From Silicimonas algicola (GTDB taxonomy: Bacteria > Pseudomonadota > Alphaproteobacteria > Rhodobacterales > Rhodobacteraceae): DNA of 64,000 nucleotides. Positions 55,058 through 64,000 of this stretch are shown here, one piece after another. Under the pieces are notes generated by a model, which worked only from the letters and a program-made list of their open reading frames with translations, had not been told where the DNA came from and did not search any database. Position 1 is the stretch's first letter; each line of letters opens with the position of its first letter. The stretch covers positions 434,001 to 498,000 of the forward strand of contig NZ_QGGV01000002.1 of the NCBI RefSeq assembly GCF_003148765.1. The letters are read 5' to 3'. The translations under genes and the position numbers were made by a program.

Positions 55058-55710
55058 TCCGCCTTCTCGTTCGTGACCTCAAGCTCGCCGTCCGGGCGGG
55101 CGGGGGCTTCGGTCTTGCACTTGCCTTCTTCCTGATCGTGACGGTCCTCGTCCCCTTCGGCGTCGGCCCGGCGTCCGAGCTTCTGGGAACCATCGCCCCC
55201 GGCATCCTCTGGATCGGCGCGCTCCTCGCCTGCCTCCTGTCGCTCGACCGCATCTTCGCCACCGACCACGAGGACGGTTCGCTCGAACTCCTCGCCACCG
55301 CTCCCCTGCCGCTCGAGGCGCTCGTCGCGGTCAAGGCGGCGGCGCACTGGCTGACGACGGGCTTGCCGCTTACGCTGGCCGCGCCCGCGCTCGGCGTCCT
55401 CCTCGATTTCCCTGCTCCGGCCTACGGCACGCTCTTCCTCGGGCTTCTCCTTGGCACCCCCGCGCTGTCGATGATCGGCGCCTTCGGCGCGGCGCTGACG
55501 GTTGGCCTGAAGCGCGGTGGGCTGCTCTTGTCGCTTCTCGTCCTGCCGCTCTACATGCCGACGCTGATCTTCGGCGCCGAGGCGGCGGGCCGCGCGGCCG
55601 ACGGGCAGGGCGCCTCGACACCGCTTCTTCTCGTGACCCTCATCACCCTCGGCAGCCTCGCACTTCTGCCCTTCGCCGGTGCGGCCGCGCTTCGGATCAA
55701 CCTGCGCTGA
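55054..55710 (+). CDS. ccmB: heme exporter membrane subunit CcmB
   Basis: 218 residues with six hydrophobic segments; the N-terminal [23 protein letters not shown] and the [23 protein letters not shown] loop are typical. Coupled to ccmA. The usual next genes ccmC, ccmD and ccmG do not follow here; the next gene is convergent bioY. Confidence 0.95.
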   Translation: MIRLLVRDLKLAVRAGGGFGLALAFFLIVTVLVPFGVGPASELLGTIAPGILWIGALLACLLSLDRIFATDHEDGSLELLATAPLPLEALVAVKAAAHWLTTGLPLTLAAPALGVLLDFPAPAYGTLFLGLLLGTPALSMIGAFGAALTVGLKRGGLLLSLLVLPLYMPTLIFGAEAAGRAADGQGASTPLLLVTLITLGSLALLPFAGAAALRINLR

Positions 55711-55758
55711 TCCCGCTTCTTCTGTCCCTAAACGCTCGGCGAGGGGCAGGCCCCTTCC
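55711..55758 (+). repeat. post-stop intergenic element, copy 4 (after ccmB)
   Basis: After the ccmB TGA: gcttcttctgtccctaaac, then gctcggcgaggggcaggcc with a GGGGC-AG-GCCCC hairpin. The first block is identical over GCTTCTTCTGTCC to that after tyrS; the hairpin block matches copies 2, 3 and 5. Confidence 0.7.
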
Positions 55759-55764
55759 AAAGAA

Positions 55765-55790
55765 GAACGCGGCCCAGAAGGACCGCGTTC
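55765..55790 (-). terminator. probable terminator of bioY
   Basis: GAACGCGG (55765-55772) and CCGCGTTC (55783-55790) form a perfect 8-bp stem. On the minus strand it is followed by the T-rich tract TTCTTT, fitting a terminator about 20 bases after the bioY stop. Confidence 0.6.
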
Positions 55791-55811
55791 AGCTGGTCAT
55801 CGGTGAGGGTT

Positions 55812-56456
55812 TCAGACGCGGGCGTCGCCCACGAGCTTCCAAATCGCCGGCAGGAGAAGCGCCGCGAGAGCGAGCTTCATTGCGTCGCCGATCAAGAATG
55901 GCGTGATGCCCCAGGTCAGGGTTTGCTCCCAGAGCGAGCCATAGGTCGCGACATCGAGCTTGCCGGCGGTCTCGATCCAGATCGAGAGCCAGGCAAGGCC
56001 CGGCACGTAGAGGAGCATGTTCCCGATCAGCATCGCAACGGCCATCAGGAGGACCGAGCGGTCCCAGCCGCGCCGGGCCAGGACGCCCATCGCTGCGATG
56101 GCTAGCACGTAGCCCGCAAGGTAGCCGCCGGTCGACCCCATCATGTAGGAAAGGCCGTTCAGTTCTGCGGTCGACGACTGGAACACGTCAAAGCCGAGGG
56201 CGCCGATCACCATGTAGGCAAGGATGGTCGCGAGGCCGAGACGTGGCCCGTAGGCAACGCCGATCGTCAGGACGGCGAAGGTGCCGAGGTTGACCGCAAC
56301 GGGCGACGGGGGCACCGCGACCCTGACGTGGGCGGCGAGCGTCAAGACGGCAATGCCCACAACCAGGAGCACGGCACGCTTGATCCAGAGTTGCGTGGAC
56401 TCGTCGGTGGTCCAGAAGGTCTCGGTCAGGACCGGACGGACGGCGGTTGTGGTCAT
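55812..56456 (-). CDS. bioY: biotin transporter BioY
   Basis: 214 residues from the ATG at 56456. Six hydrophobic segments; signatures PPSPVAVNLGTFAVLTIGVAYG, YMMGSTGGYLAGYVLAIAAMG and ITPFLIGDAMKLALAAL are typical of the S component of biotin ECF transporters. No bioM or bioN adjoins it, so it may work alone or share an energising module. Confidence 0.94.
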   Translation of the reverse strand: MTTTAVRPVLTETFWTTDESTQLWIKRAVLLVVGIAVLTLAAHVRVAVPPSPVAVNLGTFAVLTIGVAYGPRLGLATILAYMVIGALGFDVFQSSTAELNGLSYMMGSTGGYLAGYVLAIAAMGVLARRGWDRSVLLMAVAMLIGNMLLYVPGLAWLSIWIETAGKLDVATYGSLWEQTLTWGITPFLIGDAMKLALAALLLPAIWKLVGDARV

Positions 56457-56530
56457 GGGAGGGTCCCTCTTCCTCTGATGTTCCCTCGGGTTATGCACCC
56501 GCGATGCTGCGGGCGCAAGATTGGCGGAGC

Positions 56531-56600
56531 CGGGGCAGGGGCGCTGCCCCTCGCCGACTGCGGCGTCTCACCCCGGAGTGTTTCGGGACGGAAAAAGCTT
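56531..56600 (-). repeat. post-stop intergenic element, copy 5 (overlaps the end of the DUF6314-like gene)
   Basis: On the minus strand: agctttttccgtcccgaaac, actccgggg, TGA stop, then the AGGGGC-AGC-GCCCCT stem (56537-56551). The repeat core encodes the last residues LFPSRNTPG of the gene and supplies its stop codon, unlike the other copies, which start after the stop. Confidence 0.65.
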
Positions 56601-57032
56601 TATCGGCGCGTAGTCCGACGTCATTATGTAGTCCTTCTGCGGTCCCAGGACACGCCAGACCGAGCGCCATCGCGGCCATTGGGTGAAATCATAGGCGACA
56701 TCGTATCGGTCGGGACCGCAGAGGTGCGTGGCCTCGTGCCGTTCGGCTCCGGCAGAAATGCAGTGAAACGGTCTCAGGTCGTCGAAGAGCACCTCGAGGA
56801 CGTCGCCAGCCTCCCGCCAGACATAGCGCCGCGACGCCGCGAAGCTCTGCCCGCCCAGGGCAAGCCGTCCCGTCTCGTCCTGGATCAGCTGCTGGCCCGA
56901 CGGAGTGAACGTCGCCTCGCCTTCGAAGCTGGCACGGGTCCCATCCGCATGGAGAATGTCCCGCGTGATCCGCCAGCTCCCCGCGAGCGCGTGAAGGGAC
57001 GTCAGACGCCCGATGCCGGTCTCGCGAACGAT
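56568..57032 (-). CDS. DUF6314-like protein, start uncertain
   Basis: A minus-strand frame of about 150 residues with good codon use: LHALAGSWRITRDILHADGT, ASFEGEATFTPSG, YVWREAGDVLEVLFDDLRPF and THLCGPDRYDVAYDF. This resembles the short family DUF6314 of Rhodobacteraceae. No in-frame ATG, GTG or TTG lies near the N-terminus; the frame could begin at ATC 57032 (after agaagaaggga) or CTG 57005, or a base may be missing. The end overlaps a repeat copy. Confidence 0.65.
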   Translation of the reverse strand: MVRETGIGRLTSLHALAGSWRITRDILHADGTRASFEGEATFTPSGQQLIQDETGRLALGGQSFAASRRYVWREAGDVLEVLFDDLRPFHCISAGAERHEATHLCGPDRYDVAYDFTQWPRWRSVWRVLGPQKDYIMTSDYAPIKLFPSRNTPG

Positions 57033-57104
57033 GGCCGCGTCCCTTCTTCTTGTCCCCCGGCCTGCGCCGGTCTAAACGCTGGCCGTCACCAAAGAGGCCG
57101 CAAC

Positions 57105-58409
57105 ATGATCCCGAGATACGCCCGCCCCGAGATGGTGTCCATCTGGTCGCCCGAGACGAAGTTCCGCATCTGGTACGAGATCGAGGCCCACGCCTGCGAC
57201 GCCATGGCCGACCTGGGCGTCATCCCGCGCGAGAACGCCGAAGCCGTCTGGAAGGCGAAGGACACCGAGTTCGACGTCGCGCGCATCGACGAGATCGAGG
57301 CGGTGACGAAGCACGACGTGATCGCCTTCCTCACCCATCTGGCCGAGATCATCGGCAACGACGAAGCGCGCTTCGTCCACCAGGGCATGACGTCCTCGGA
57401 CGTACTCGACACCACCTTCAACGTGCAACTCGTCCGCGCCGCCGACATCCTGATTGCGGACATGGAGGGATTGCTCGCCGCGCTCAAGAAGCGTGCCTAC
57501 GAGCACAAGATGGACGTCCGCATCGGCCGCAGCCACGGCATCCACGCCGAACCCGTGACCATGGGTCTGACCTTCGCGCGCTTCTACGCCGAGATGGACA
57601 GGGGACTCGCTCGCCTGAAGAACGCCCGGCAAGAGGTTGCAACAGGAGCGATTTCCGGCGCTGTCGGTACGTTCGCCAACATCGACCCGGCGGTCGAGGC
57701 GCATGTCTGTGCGAAGCTGGGTCTGCGGCCCGAGCCGATCAGCACCCAGGTCATTCCGCGCGACCGGCACGCGATGTTCTTCGCCACGCTCGGCGTGATC
57801 GCGTCGTCGATCGAGAACATCGCCATCGAGATCCGCCACATGCAGCGGACCGAAGTGCTGGAGGCCGAGGAGTTCTTCTCGAAGGGTCAGAAGGGTTCGT
57901 CCGCGATGCCCCACAAACGCAACCCGGTCCTGTCGGAGAATCTGACGGGTCTTGCCCGTCTCGTCCGCATGGCCGTGGTGCCCGCGATGGAGAACGTGGC
58001 CCTCTGGCACGAGCGCGACATCTCGCACAGCTCCGTCGAGCGCGGCATCGGCCCGGACACGACGATCCACCTCGACTTCGCTCTCTCGCGGTTGACAGGC
58101 GTGATCGAGAAGCTGGTCGTCTATCCGAAGAACATGATGCGGAACCTCGAGACGTTCCGCGGTCTCGTCCACTCGCAGCGCGTCATGCTGGCGTTGACGC
58201 AAAAGGGCGTCAGCCGCGAGGACTCCTATCGCCTGGTGCAGCGCAATGCGATGAAGGTCTGGGAAGAGGGGGCGGACTTCATGGAAGAGCTGAAGGCCGA
58301 TCCCGAGGTCACGTCGGCGATGAGCGAGGCCGAGATCGAGGACAAGTTCGACTTGGGCTATCACACCAAGCACGTCGACACGATCTTCGCCCGCGTCTTC
58401 GACGCCTGA
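57105..58409 (+). CDS. purB: adenylosuccinate lyase
   Basis: 434 residues. Catalyses two steps of purine synthesis (SAICAR and adenylosuccinate cleavage). Signature GSSAMPHKRNPVLSEN with the catalytic Ser, plus QGMTSSDVLDTTFNVQL and RIGRSHGIHAEPVTMGL. ATG at 57105 (MIPRYARPEMVSIW). Followed by a short hairpin and a small secreted protein gene. Confidence 0.98.
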   Translation: MIPRYARPEMVSIWSPETKFRIWYEIEAHACDAMADLGVIPRENAEAVWKAKDTEFDVARIDEIEAVTKHDVIAFLTHLAEIIGNDEARFVHQGMTSSDVLDTTFNVQLVRAADILIADMEGLLAALKKRAYEHKMDVRIGRSHGIHAEPVTMGLTFARFYAEMDRGLARLKNARQEVATGAISGAVGTFANIDPAVEAHVCAKLGLRPEPISTQVIPRDRHAMFFATLGVIASSIENIAIEIRHMQRTEVLEAEEFFSKGQKGSSAMPHKRNPVLSENLTGLARLVRMAVVPAMENVALWHERDISHSSVERGIGPDTTIHLDFALSRLTGVIEKLVVYPKNMMRNLETFRGLVHSQRVMLALTQKGVSREDSYRLVQRNAMKVWEEGADFMEELKADPEVTSAMSEAEIEDKFDLGYHTKHVDTIFARVFDA

Positions 58410-58410
58410 G

Positions 58411-58428
58411 CCTCACGAAAGCGTGAGG
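58411..58428 (+). other. hairpin after purB
   Basis: CCTCACG and CGTGAGG form a perfect 7-bp stem around a 4-base loop, beginning right after the purB stop. There is no T-run, so it is more likely a message-stabilising loop than a terminator. Confidence 0.4.
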
Positions 58429-58490
58429 AGCCTCGTGGGGGACGCGTGCTAGCTTTCCCTTACGTTAGCGACGAAAAGGAGATGCCCCCA

Positions 58491-58646
58491 ATGAAGACGG
58501 CAGCCCTGCTGGCCGCACTCGTGATGACCCTGGCGCCCAGTGCCGTTCTGGCGATGTGCGAAGGTCACGACCAGGTCACCATGTCATGTCCCGAAGGCCA
58601 GACCTTCGATTCCGAAAGCCGGAGCTGCATCACCCCTACGGGCTGA
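58491..58646 (+). CDS. small secreted cysteine-containing protein
   Basis: 51 residues from the ATG at 58491, with aaggag nine bases upstream. Signal peptide MKTAALLAALVMTLAPSAVLA, then a mature stretch of 30 residues with three cysteines (MCEGHDQVTMSCPEGQTFD, later SCITPTG). The pattern CPEGQTFDSESRSC resembles a minimal chitin-binding-type loop. Function unknown. A terminator follows. Confidence 0.75.
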   Translation: MKTAALLAALVMTLAPSAVLAMCEGHDQVTMSCPEGQTFDSESRSCITPTG

Positions 58647-58669
58647 CGCCGTTCCGCGAGAGCTTCCTG

Positions 58670-58696
58670 AGGGCGGTCCGCGAGGCCGCCCTTTTT
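58670..58696 (+). terminator. rho-independent terminator after the small secreted protein
   Basis: GGGCGG and CCGCCC form the stem (58671-58676 with 58686-58691), followed by TTTTTCTTT. It sits 24 bases after the stop codon. Confidence 0.85.
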
Positions 58697-58795
58697 CTTT
58701 GGTAGCCGGGGGATGCGTAGCCAAGCGTTAACCCGCAGGCCGATAGAACATAACACGAACTCAGACCCCTCACCCCAGGGCGGCGCCGCGAAAGA

Positions 58796-59829
58796 ATGAT
58801 GCTCGATTCCCTGCCTTCCCTCGACGGTCCGACCGCCAGCCTCAGCCGTAGGGAAAAGGCGGCGATCGTCGTGCGCCTGCTTCTGACGAAGGGATCCGTG
58901 CCTTTCCTCGCTTCGCTGCCCGAGCACAAGCAGACCGAGCTTGCGGTGCAGCTTGCCCGCATGGCGCCGGTCGACCAGGACACGGTCGCCGCCGTGGCCG
59001 CGGAATTCGCCGACGCCATCGAACGGATCGGCCTGTCGTTCCCTGCTGGTCTCGAAAACGCCATCGGCCTTCTCGACGGCGTCCTGAGCGAGGGCGCGAC
59101 CTCTCGCCTGCGGCAGATGGCGCCGTCGTCGGGCTATCGCGGCAATCCCTGGGACGACATCGACAAGGCCGAAGCGGACCGCCTGGTGCCGTTCCTGGAA
59201 AGCGAGGCGGTCGAGGTCGCGGCAGTGGTGCTGTCTAAGCTCAAGGTCGGCAAGGCGGCCGAGGTCTGGGCAAGCTGCCGGGCGAACGCGCGCGGCGCAT
59301 CGCCTATGCGATCAGCCAGACCGGCGGCGTCTCTCCCGCGCTGGTCCACCGCATCGGCTGTGCTCTGGCCGACCAGTTGAGCGCGCGACCCGTCACCGCC
59401 TTTACCGACGGCCCCGTGACGCGCGTCGGCGCGATCCTCAACTATGCCCAGTCCCGCGTCCGCGACGACGTGCTGACGGGGCTTGAGGGCGAGGACAAGG
59501 ATTTCGCCGACAGCGTCCGCGCCGCCATCTTCACCTTCGCCAACATCCCCGAGCGGATCTCGGCGCGGGACGTGCCGCGCATCCAGCGCGACATAGCACC
59601 GGACGACCTGACCCTGATCGTCGCGGGCGCCGGCGAGGGCGACCGCAAGGCCATCGATTTCCTCCTCGACAACATCTCGAAGCGCATGGCCGAGAACATC
59701 CGCGAAGAAGCGAAGGAGAAGAAGGGCGTCACCCCCGAGGATGTCGAGGCGGCGATGATCCGCGCGGTCGGCGTCATCCGCGACCTCGAGGCTGCCGGCG
59801 AGATCTTCTTCGTTGCAAACGACGCTTGA
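58796..59829 (+). pseudogene. fliG: flagellar motor switch protein FliG, frameshifted
   Basis: Two frames make one protein of about 344 residues, the normal FliG length. The first begins MMLDSLPSLDGPTASLSRREKAAIVVRLL and goes out of frame after GKAAEVW. The next frame continues GKLPGERARRIAYAISQTG and VSPALVHRIG, and ends with the FliG C domain (FANIPERISARDVPRIQRDI, DNISKRMAENIREEAKEKKG). One base is missing near 59264-59267 (gtctgggc for gt-ctg-ggc with one more base). FliG couples the stator to flagellar rotation. No other flagellar gene is in the window. Confidence 0.82.
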
Positions 59830-59868
59830 GCGGGCCATGTAACCCGCGGTTTTCCCGGCGGGTGACGG

Positions 59869-60756
59869 ATGGCGGAGGGCAGGAGCGGTTTCAGGGACTG
59901 GATGCAGAACGCCGTCGCGCGCGCCGTCCTCGGTCTTGCGCTGGCGCTGCCCTACGAGACCCGCGTGCGCTTCACCGGCCGCGCCGTCAGCGCCCTGATT
60001 GCCCCCGTTGCGGGATGGCGACGGCGGATCCGCCGCAACCTCGCGCTTGCCGAACCCGGGCTGGACGCCGCCGCCCGGGAACGGATCGTGCGCGCGGTTC
60101 CAGACAATGTCGGTCGGACGCTGATCGAAATCTACTCGGGCGAGGAATTCGTCACCCGCGCCCGCGACTCTCAGATCGGTGGTCCGGGCTTGCCCGCCCT
60201 GGAGGCTGCGCGCGCCGAAGGCCGGGCGGTCGTCCTCGTCACAGCGCACCTGGGAAACTACGACGCCGTCCGCGGCAAGCTCAGCCGCGAGGGCTATCCG
60301 ATGGCCGCGCTCTATCGCCCGATGGAGAACCCGGCCTTCCACGAACATTACCTCGAGGCGATATCGACCATCGCCGAGCCGGTCTTTCCGACGGACGCAA
60401 AGGGAATCTCGGCCCTGGTCCGGCATCTGAAGGGGGGCGGCATCATCGGCATCGTTGCCGACGTGGCCTCGCGCAAGGCGCCGCTCCTGTCATTCTACGG
60501 CCAGCCGGCTCACACGCCTCTGTCAGCGGCGGAATGGGCGATCAGGTATGACGCCGCCCTGATCCCTATCTTCGGCATCCGCCAGCCTGACGGCTTCACC
60601 TTCCGGATCCACGTCGCCGCCGAAATTCCGAAGGGCGATCCCGGGGCGATGATGCAAGCCTATAACGACGAGGTGGAGCGGATCGTGCGCGCGCATCCCG
60701 ACCAGTGGTTCTGGATCCACAATCGCTGGAAGACGTACGTTCCGCGAAAGACCTAG
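59869..60756 (+). CDS. LpxL/HtrB-type lipid A acyltransferase
   Basis: 295 residues. The acyltransferase motif HLGNYD (H-x4-D) lies in VLVTAHLGNYDAVRGKL; RPMENPAFHEHYLEAI, GGGIIGIVADV and the final WFWIHNRWK are typical of secondary acyltransferases of lipid A. N-terminal hydrophobic segment anchors it in the inner membrane. Ends overlapping the convergent DUF1223 gene by 4 bases. Confidence 0.92.
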   Translation: MAEGRSGFRDWMQNAVARAVLGLALALPYETRVRFTGRAVSALIAPVAGWRRRIRRNLALAEPGLDAAARERIVRAVPDNVGRTLIEIYSGEEFVTRARDSQIGGPGLPALEAARAEGRAVVLVTAHLGNYDAVRGKLSREGYPMAALYRPMENPAFHEHYLEAISTIAEPVFPTDAKGISALVRHLKGGGIIGIVADVASRKAPLLSFYGQPAHTPLSAAEWAIRYDAALIPIFGIRQPDGFTFRIHVAAEIPKGDPGAMMQAYNDEVERIVRAHPDQWFWIHNRWKTYVPRKT

Positions 60757-61451
60757 CGCAGACGGGCCGCGCCAAGGATCGGGCCGGTCTCGCGAAGCTG
60801 CACGATGACGACGCAGGGCACATCGGCGGGAACCTCGGCCGAGCCGCTGAATTCGCCGGCGCCCGTCCAAGTCCCCAGATCGCGCCACCCCGTAACGATG
60901 TTCACGTAGGTGATCGTGCGGCCGGCGTTCTCGCCCCGGCGTATGTCGGTGGTGGCCTCGGGGACGTATGTGACGACGCGCACGACGGCGGGTGCATCGA
61001 ACACCGAGGTCGACTGCGCGACCACATGGACGCGGCCGCCCTTGCGCCGCGCCGAGACCGTCACGGGGTCGGGACTGTCGGAATGGCGCTGGATCGCGTT
61101 GGCGATCTTCATCGACTTCGACCCGACGACATGGTCGGTTCCGCCGATGATCGCCTGCGGTGTATAGATCGACCGCTCTCCCTTCGAGCGGGCATAGGCC
61201 TTCTGCCGGGCGGTGAAGGCCGCGCTGCCGAACTCGTCGGCCCAGCCGAGGTAGTCCCAGTAGTCGACGTGGTAGGCCAGCGCAAAGACGTCGTTGCGCG
61301 TCGCAAGCTCGGCCAGGATCTCGTCGGCGGGCGGACAGGAGGAGCACCCCTGCGAGGTGAACAGCTCCACCACCACCGCGTCGCGGGCCTGAACGGCCGT
61401 GGCGCCGAGCAGGGACAGAAGAACGAGGAAGGCGGGAAGGATACGCGACAT
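60753..61451 (-). CDS. secreted DUF1223 (thioredoxin-like) protein
   Basis: 232 residues from the ATG at 61451 with a signal peptide (MSRILPAFLVLLSLLGATA). VELFTSQGCSSCPPADEILAEL has a CxxC, and HVDYWDYLGWADEFGS and YTPQAIIGGTDHVVG are typical of DUF1223. A periplasmic redox role is likely but unproven. Divergent from acnA. Confidence 0.92.
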   Translation of the reverse strand: MSRILPAFLVLLSLLGATAVQARDAVVVELFTSQGCSSCPPADEILAELATRNDVFALAYHVDYWDYLGWADEFGSAAFTARQKAYARSKGERSIYTPQAIIGGTDHVVGSKSMKIANAIQRHSDSPDPVTVSARRKGGRVHVVAQSTSVFDAPAVVRVVTYVPEATTDIRRGENAGRTITYVNIVTGWRDLGTWTGAGEFSGSAEVPADVPCVVIVQLRETGPILGAARLR

Positions 61452-61603
61452 GCAGGGGGTCCGGTTGGTCTGGCCGGTTCTGGGTATCCGAGGAACCGGG
61501 CCCGAGCCAATCAAGGTTTTGAGAGATGGCGTTACAGTCGTCGAGGTGCGACGTCGCGGTCACGCGCAGACGAAAGGCCTGGCCACTCCACCAAGGCGCA
61601 TAA

Positions 61604-61631
61604 ATTGTGCACAATGGTATACAAAATTGGG
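61604..61631. promoter_or_regulatory. palindromic operator-like site upstream of acnA
   Basis: ATTGTGCACAAT (61604-61615) is a perfect 12-base palindrome, followed at once by GGTATACAAAATT, so that TTGT and ACAA arms recur. It is about 95 bases before the acnA ATG in a short AT-rich island. The arms resemble GntR-family operators, but the regulator is not known. Confidence 0.5.
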
Positions 61632-61708
61632 CCCAGACCCCTTGCGCGGTGGGGGCGTGGAGGAGTATGCCACGGCCAACTCACCCGCCAGACCCTACGG
61701 AGGCCCCT

Positions 61709-64000
<2,292 letters not shown>

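Noticed and set aside
57043-57087. A sixth copy of the post-stop element
   Set aside because: It shares CTTCTTCTTGTCC and TAAACGCT with the ccmB copy, but no gene ends there in the right direction and a CCGGC hairpin interrupts it. I keep it only as a related fragment.
59377-59829. An independent short FliG C-domain gene
   Set aside because: The frame is open upstream and continues the FliG middle domain, so it is the second part of a frameshifted fliG.

Overview
The window is GC-rich chromosomal DNA from an alphaproteobacterium, almost certainly a member of the Rhodobacteraceae (Roseobacter-type). The evidence is the gene content and its pairing: a methyltetrahydrofolate methyltransferase with its ASKHA-type reactivator, an FAD/GcvT demethylase, an oxidoreductase-SelD fusion beside mnmH, and yajC-secD-secF followed by a Mth938-like gene and ccmAB. 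I see no insertion sequence, phage, CRISPR array or rRNA. One tRNA gene, Gly(CCC), is present. Coding density is very high and many neighbours overlap by 1-11 bases.

Layout. 1-7.3 kb: tgt, a small membrane protein, lon with a heat-shock-like promoter and a clear terminator, a short frameshifted gene, anmK and tyrS. 7.4-10.7 kb (minus): a sugar-type operon of inositol 2-dehydrogenase, a small membrane protein, an aldolase-like TIM barrel with a TTG start, and a PfkB kinase. 10.9-19.1 kb: mnmH meets the selD fusion tail to tail with shared stop codons; selD ends a minus-strand operon with a LolD/FtsX-like ABC transporter and a lipocalin-like secreted protein; then a TSUP permease. 19.2-29.3 kb: dnaE, a flavin reductase, a frameshifted dimethylglycine-dehydrogenase-like gene, a chemoreceptor and a Cache-like partner. 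29.3-39.1 kb: a LacI-controlled cluster (binding protein, two permeases, ATPase, TIM-barrel isomerase, Gfo/Idh/MocA oxidoreductase, GH43 glycosidase, PD40 beta-propeller) that I read as uptake and breakdown of xyloside-like oligosaccharides. 39.1-44.3 kb: a ureohydrolase, a radical SAM enzyme, then zwf-pgi behind a LacI-type palindrome and without pgl between them. 44.3-45.8 kb: small envelope genes, an unusually AT-rich gap and tRNA-Gly. 45.8-50.8 kb (minus): a corrinoid/folate one-carbon operon. 51-55.7 kb: yajC, secD, secF, a Mth938-like gene, ccmA and ccmB. 55.8-64 kb: bioY, a DUF6314-like gene, purB, a frameshifted fliG, an LpxL-type acyltransferase, a DUF1223 protein, and acnA running off the end.

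Three themes deserve a second look. First, five unrelated genes carry the same post-stop element (a degenerate CTTC..CAAATACTCCGGGG block, usually followed by a GGGGC-loop-GCCCC hairpin), a dispersed intergenic repeat family. Second, two carbohydrate operons pair recognisable enzymes with partners of unknown substrate and could encode undescribed pathways. Third, at least three genes carry an apparent single-base deletion, which suggests either assembly errors or recent gene decay.
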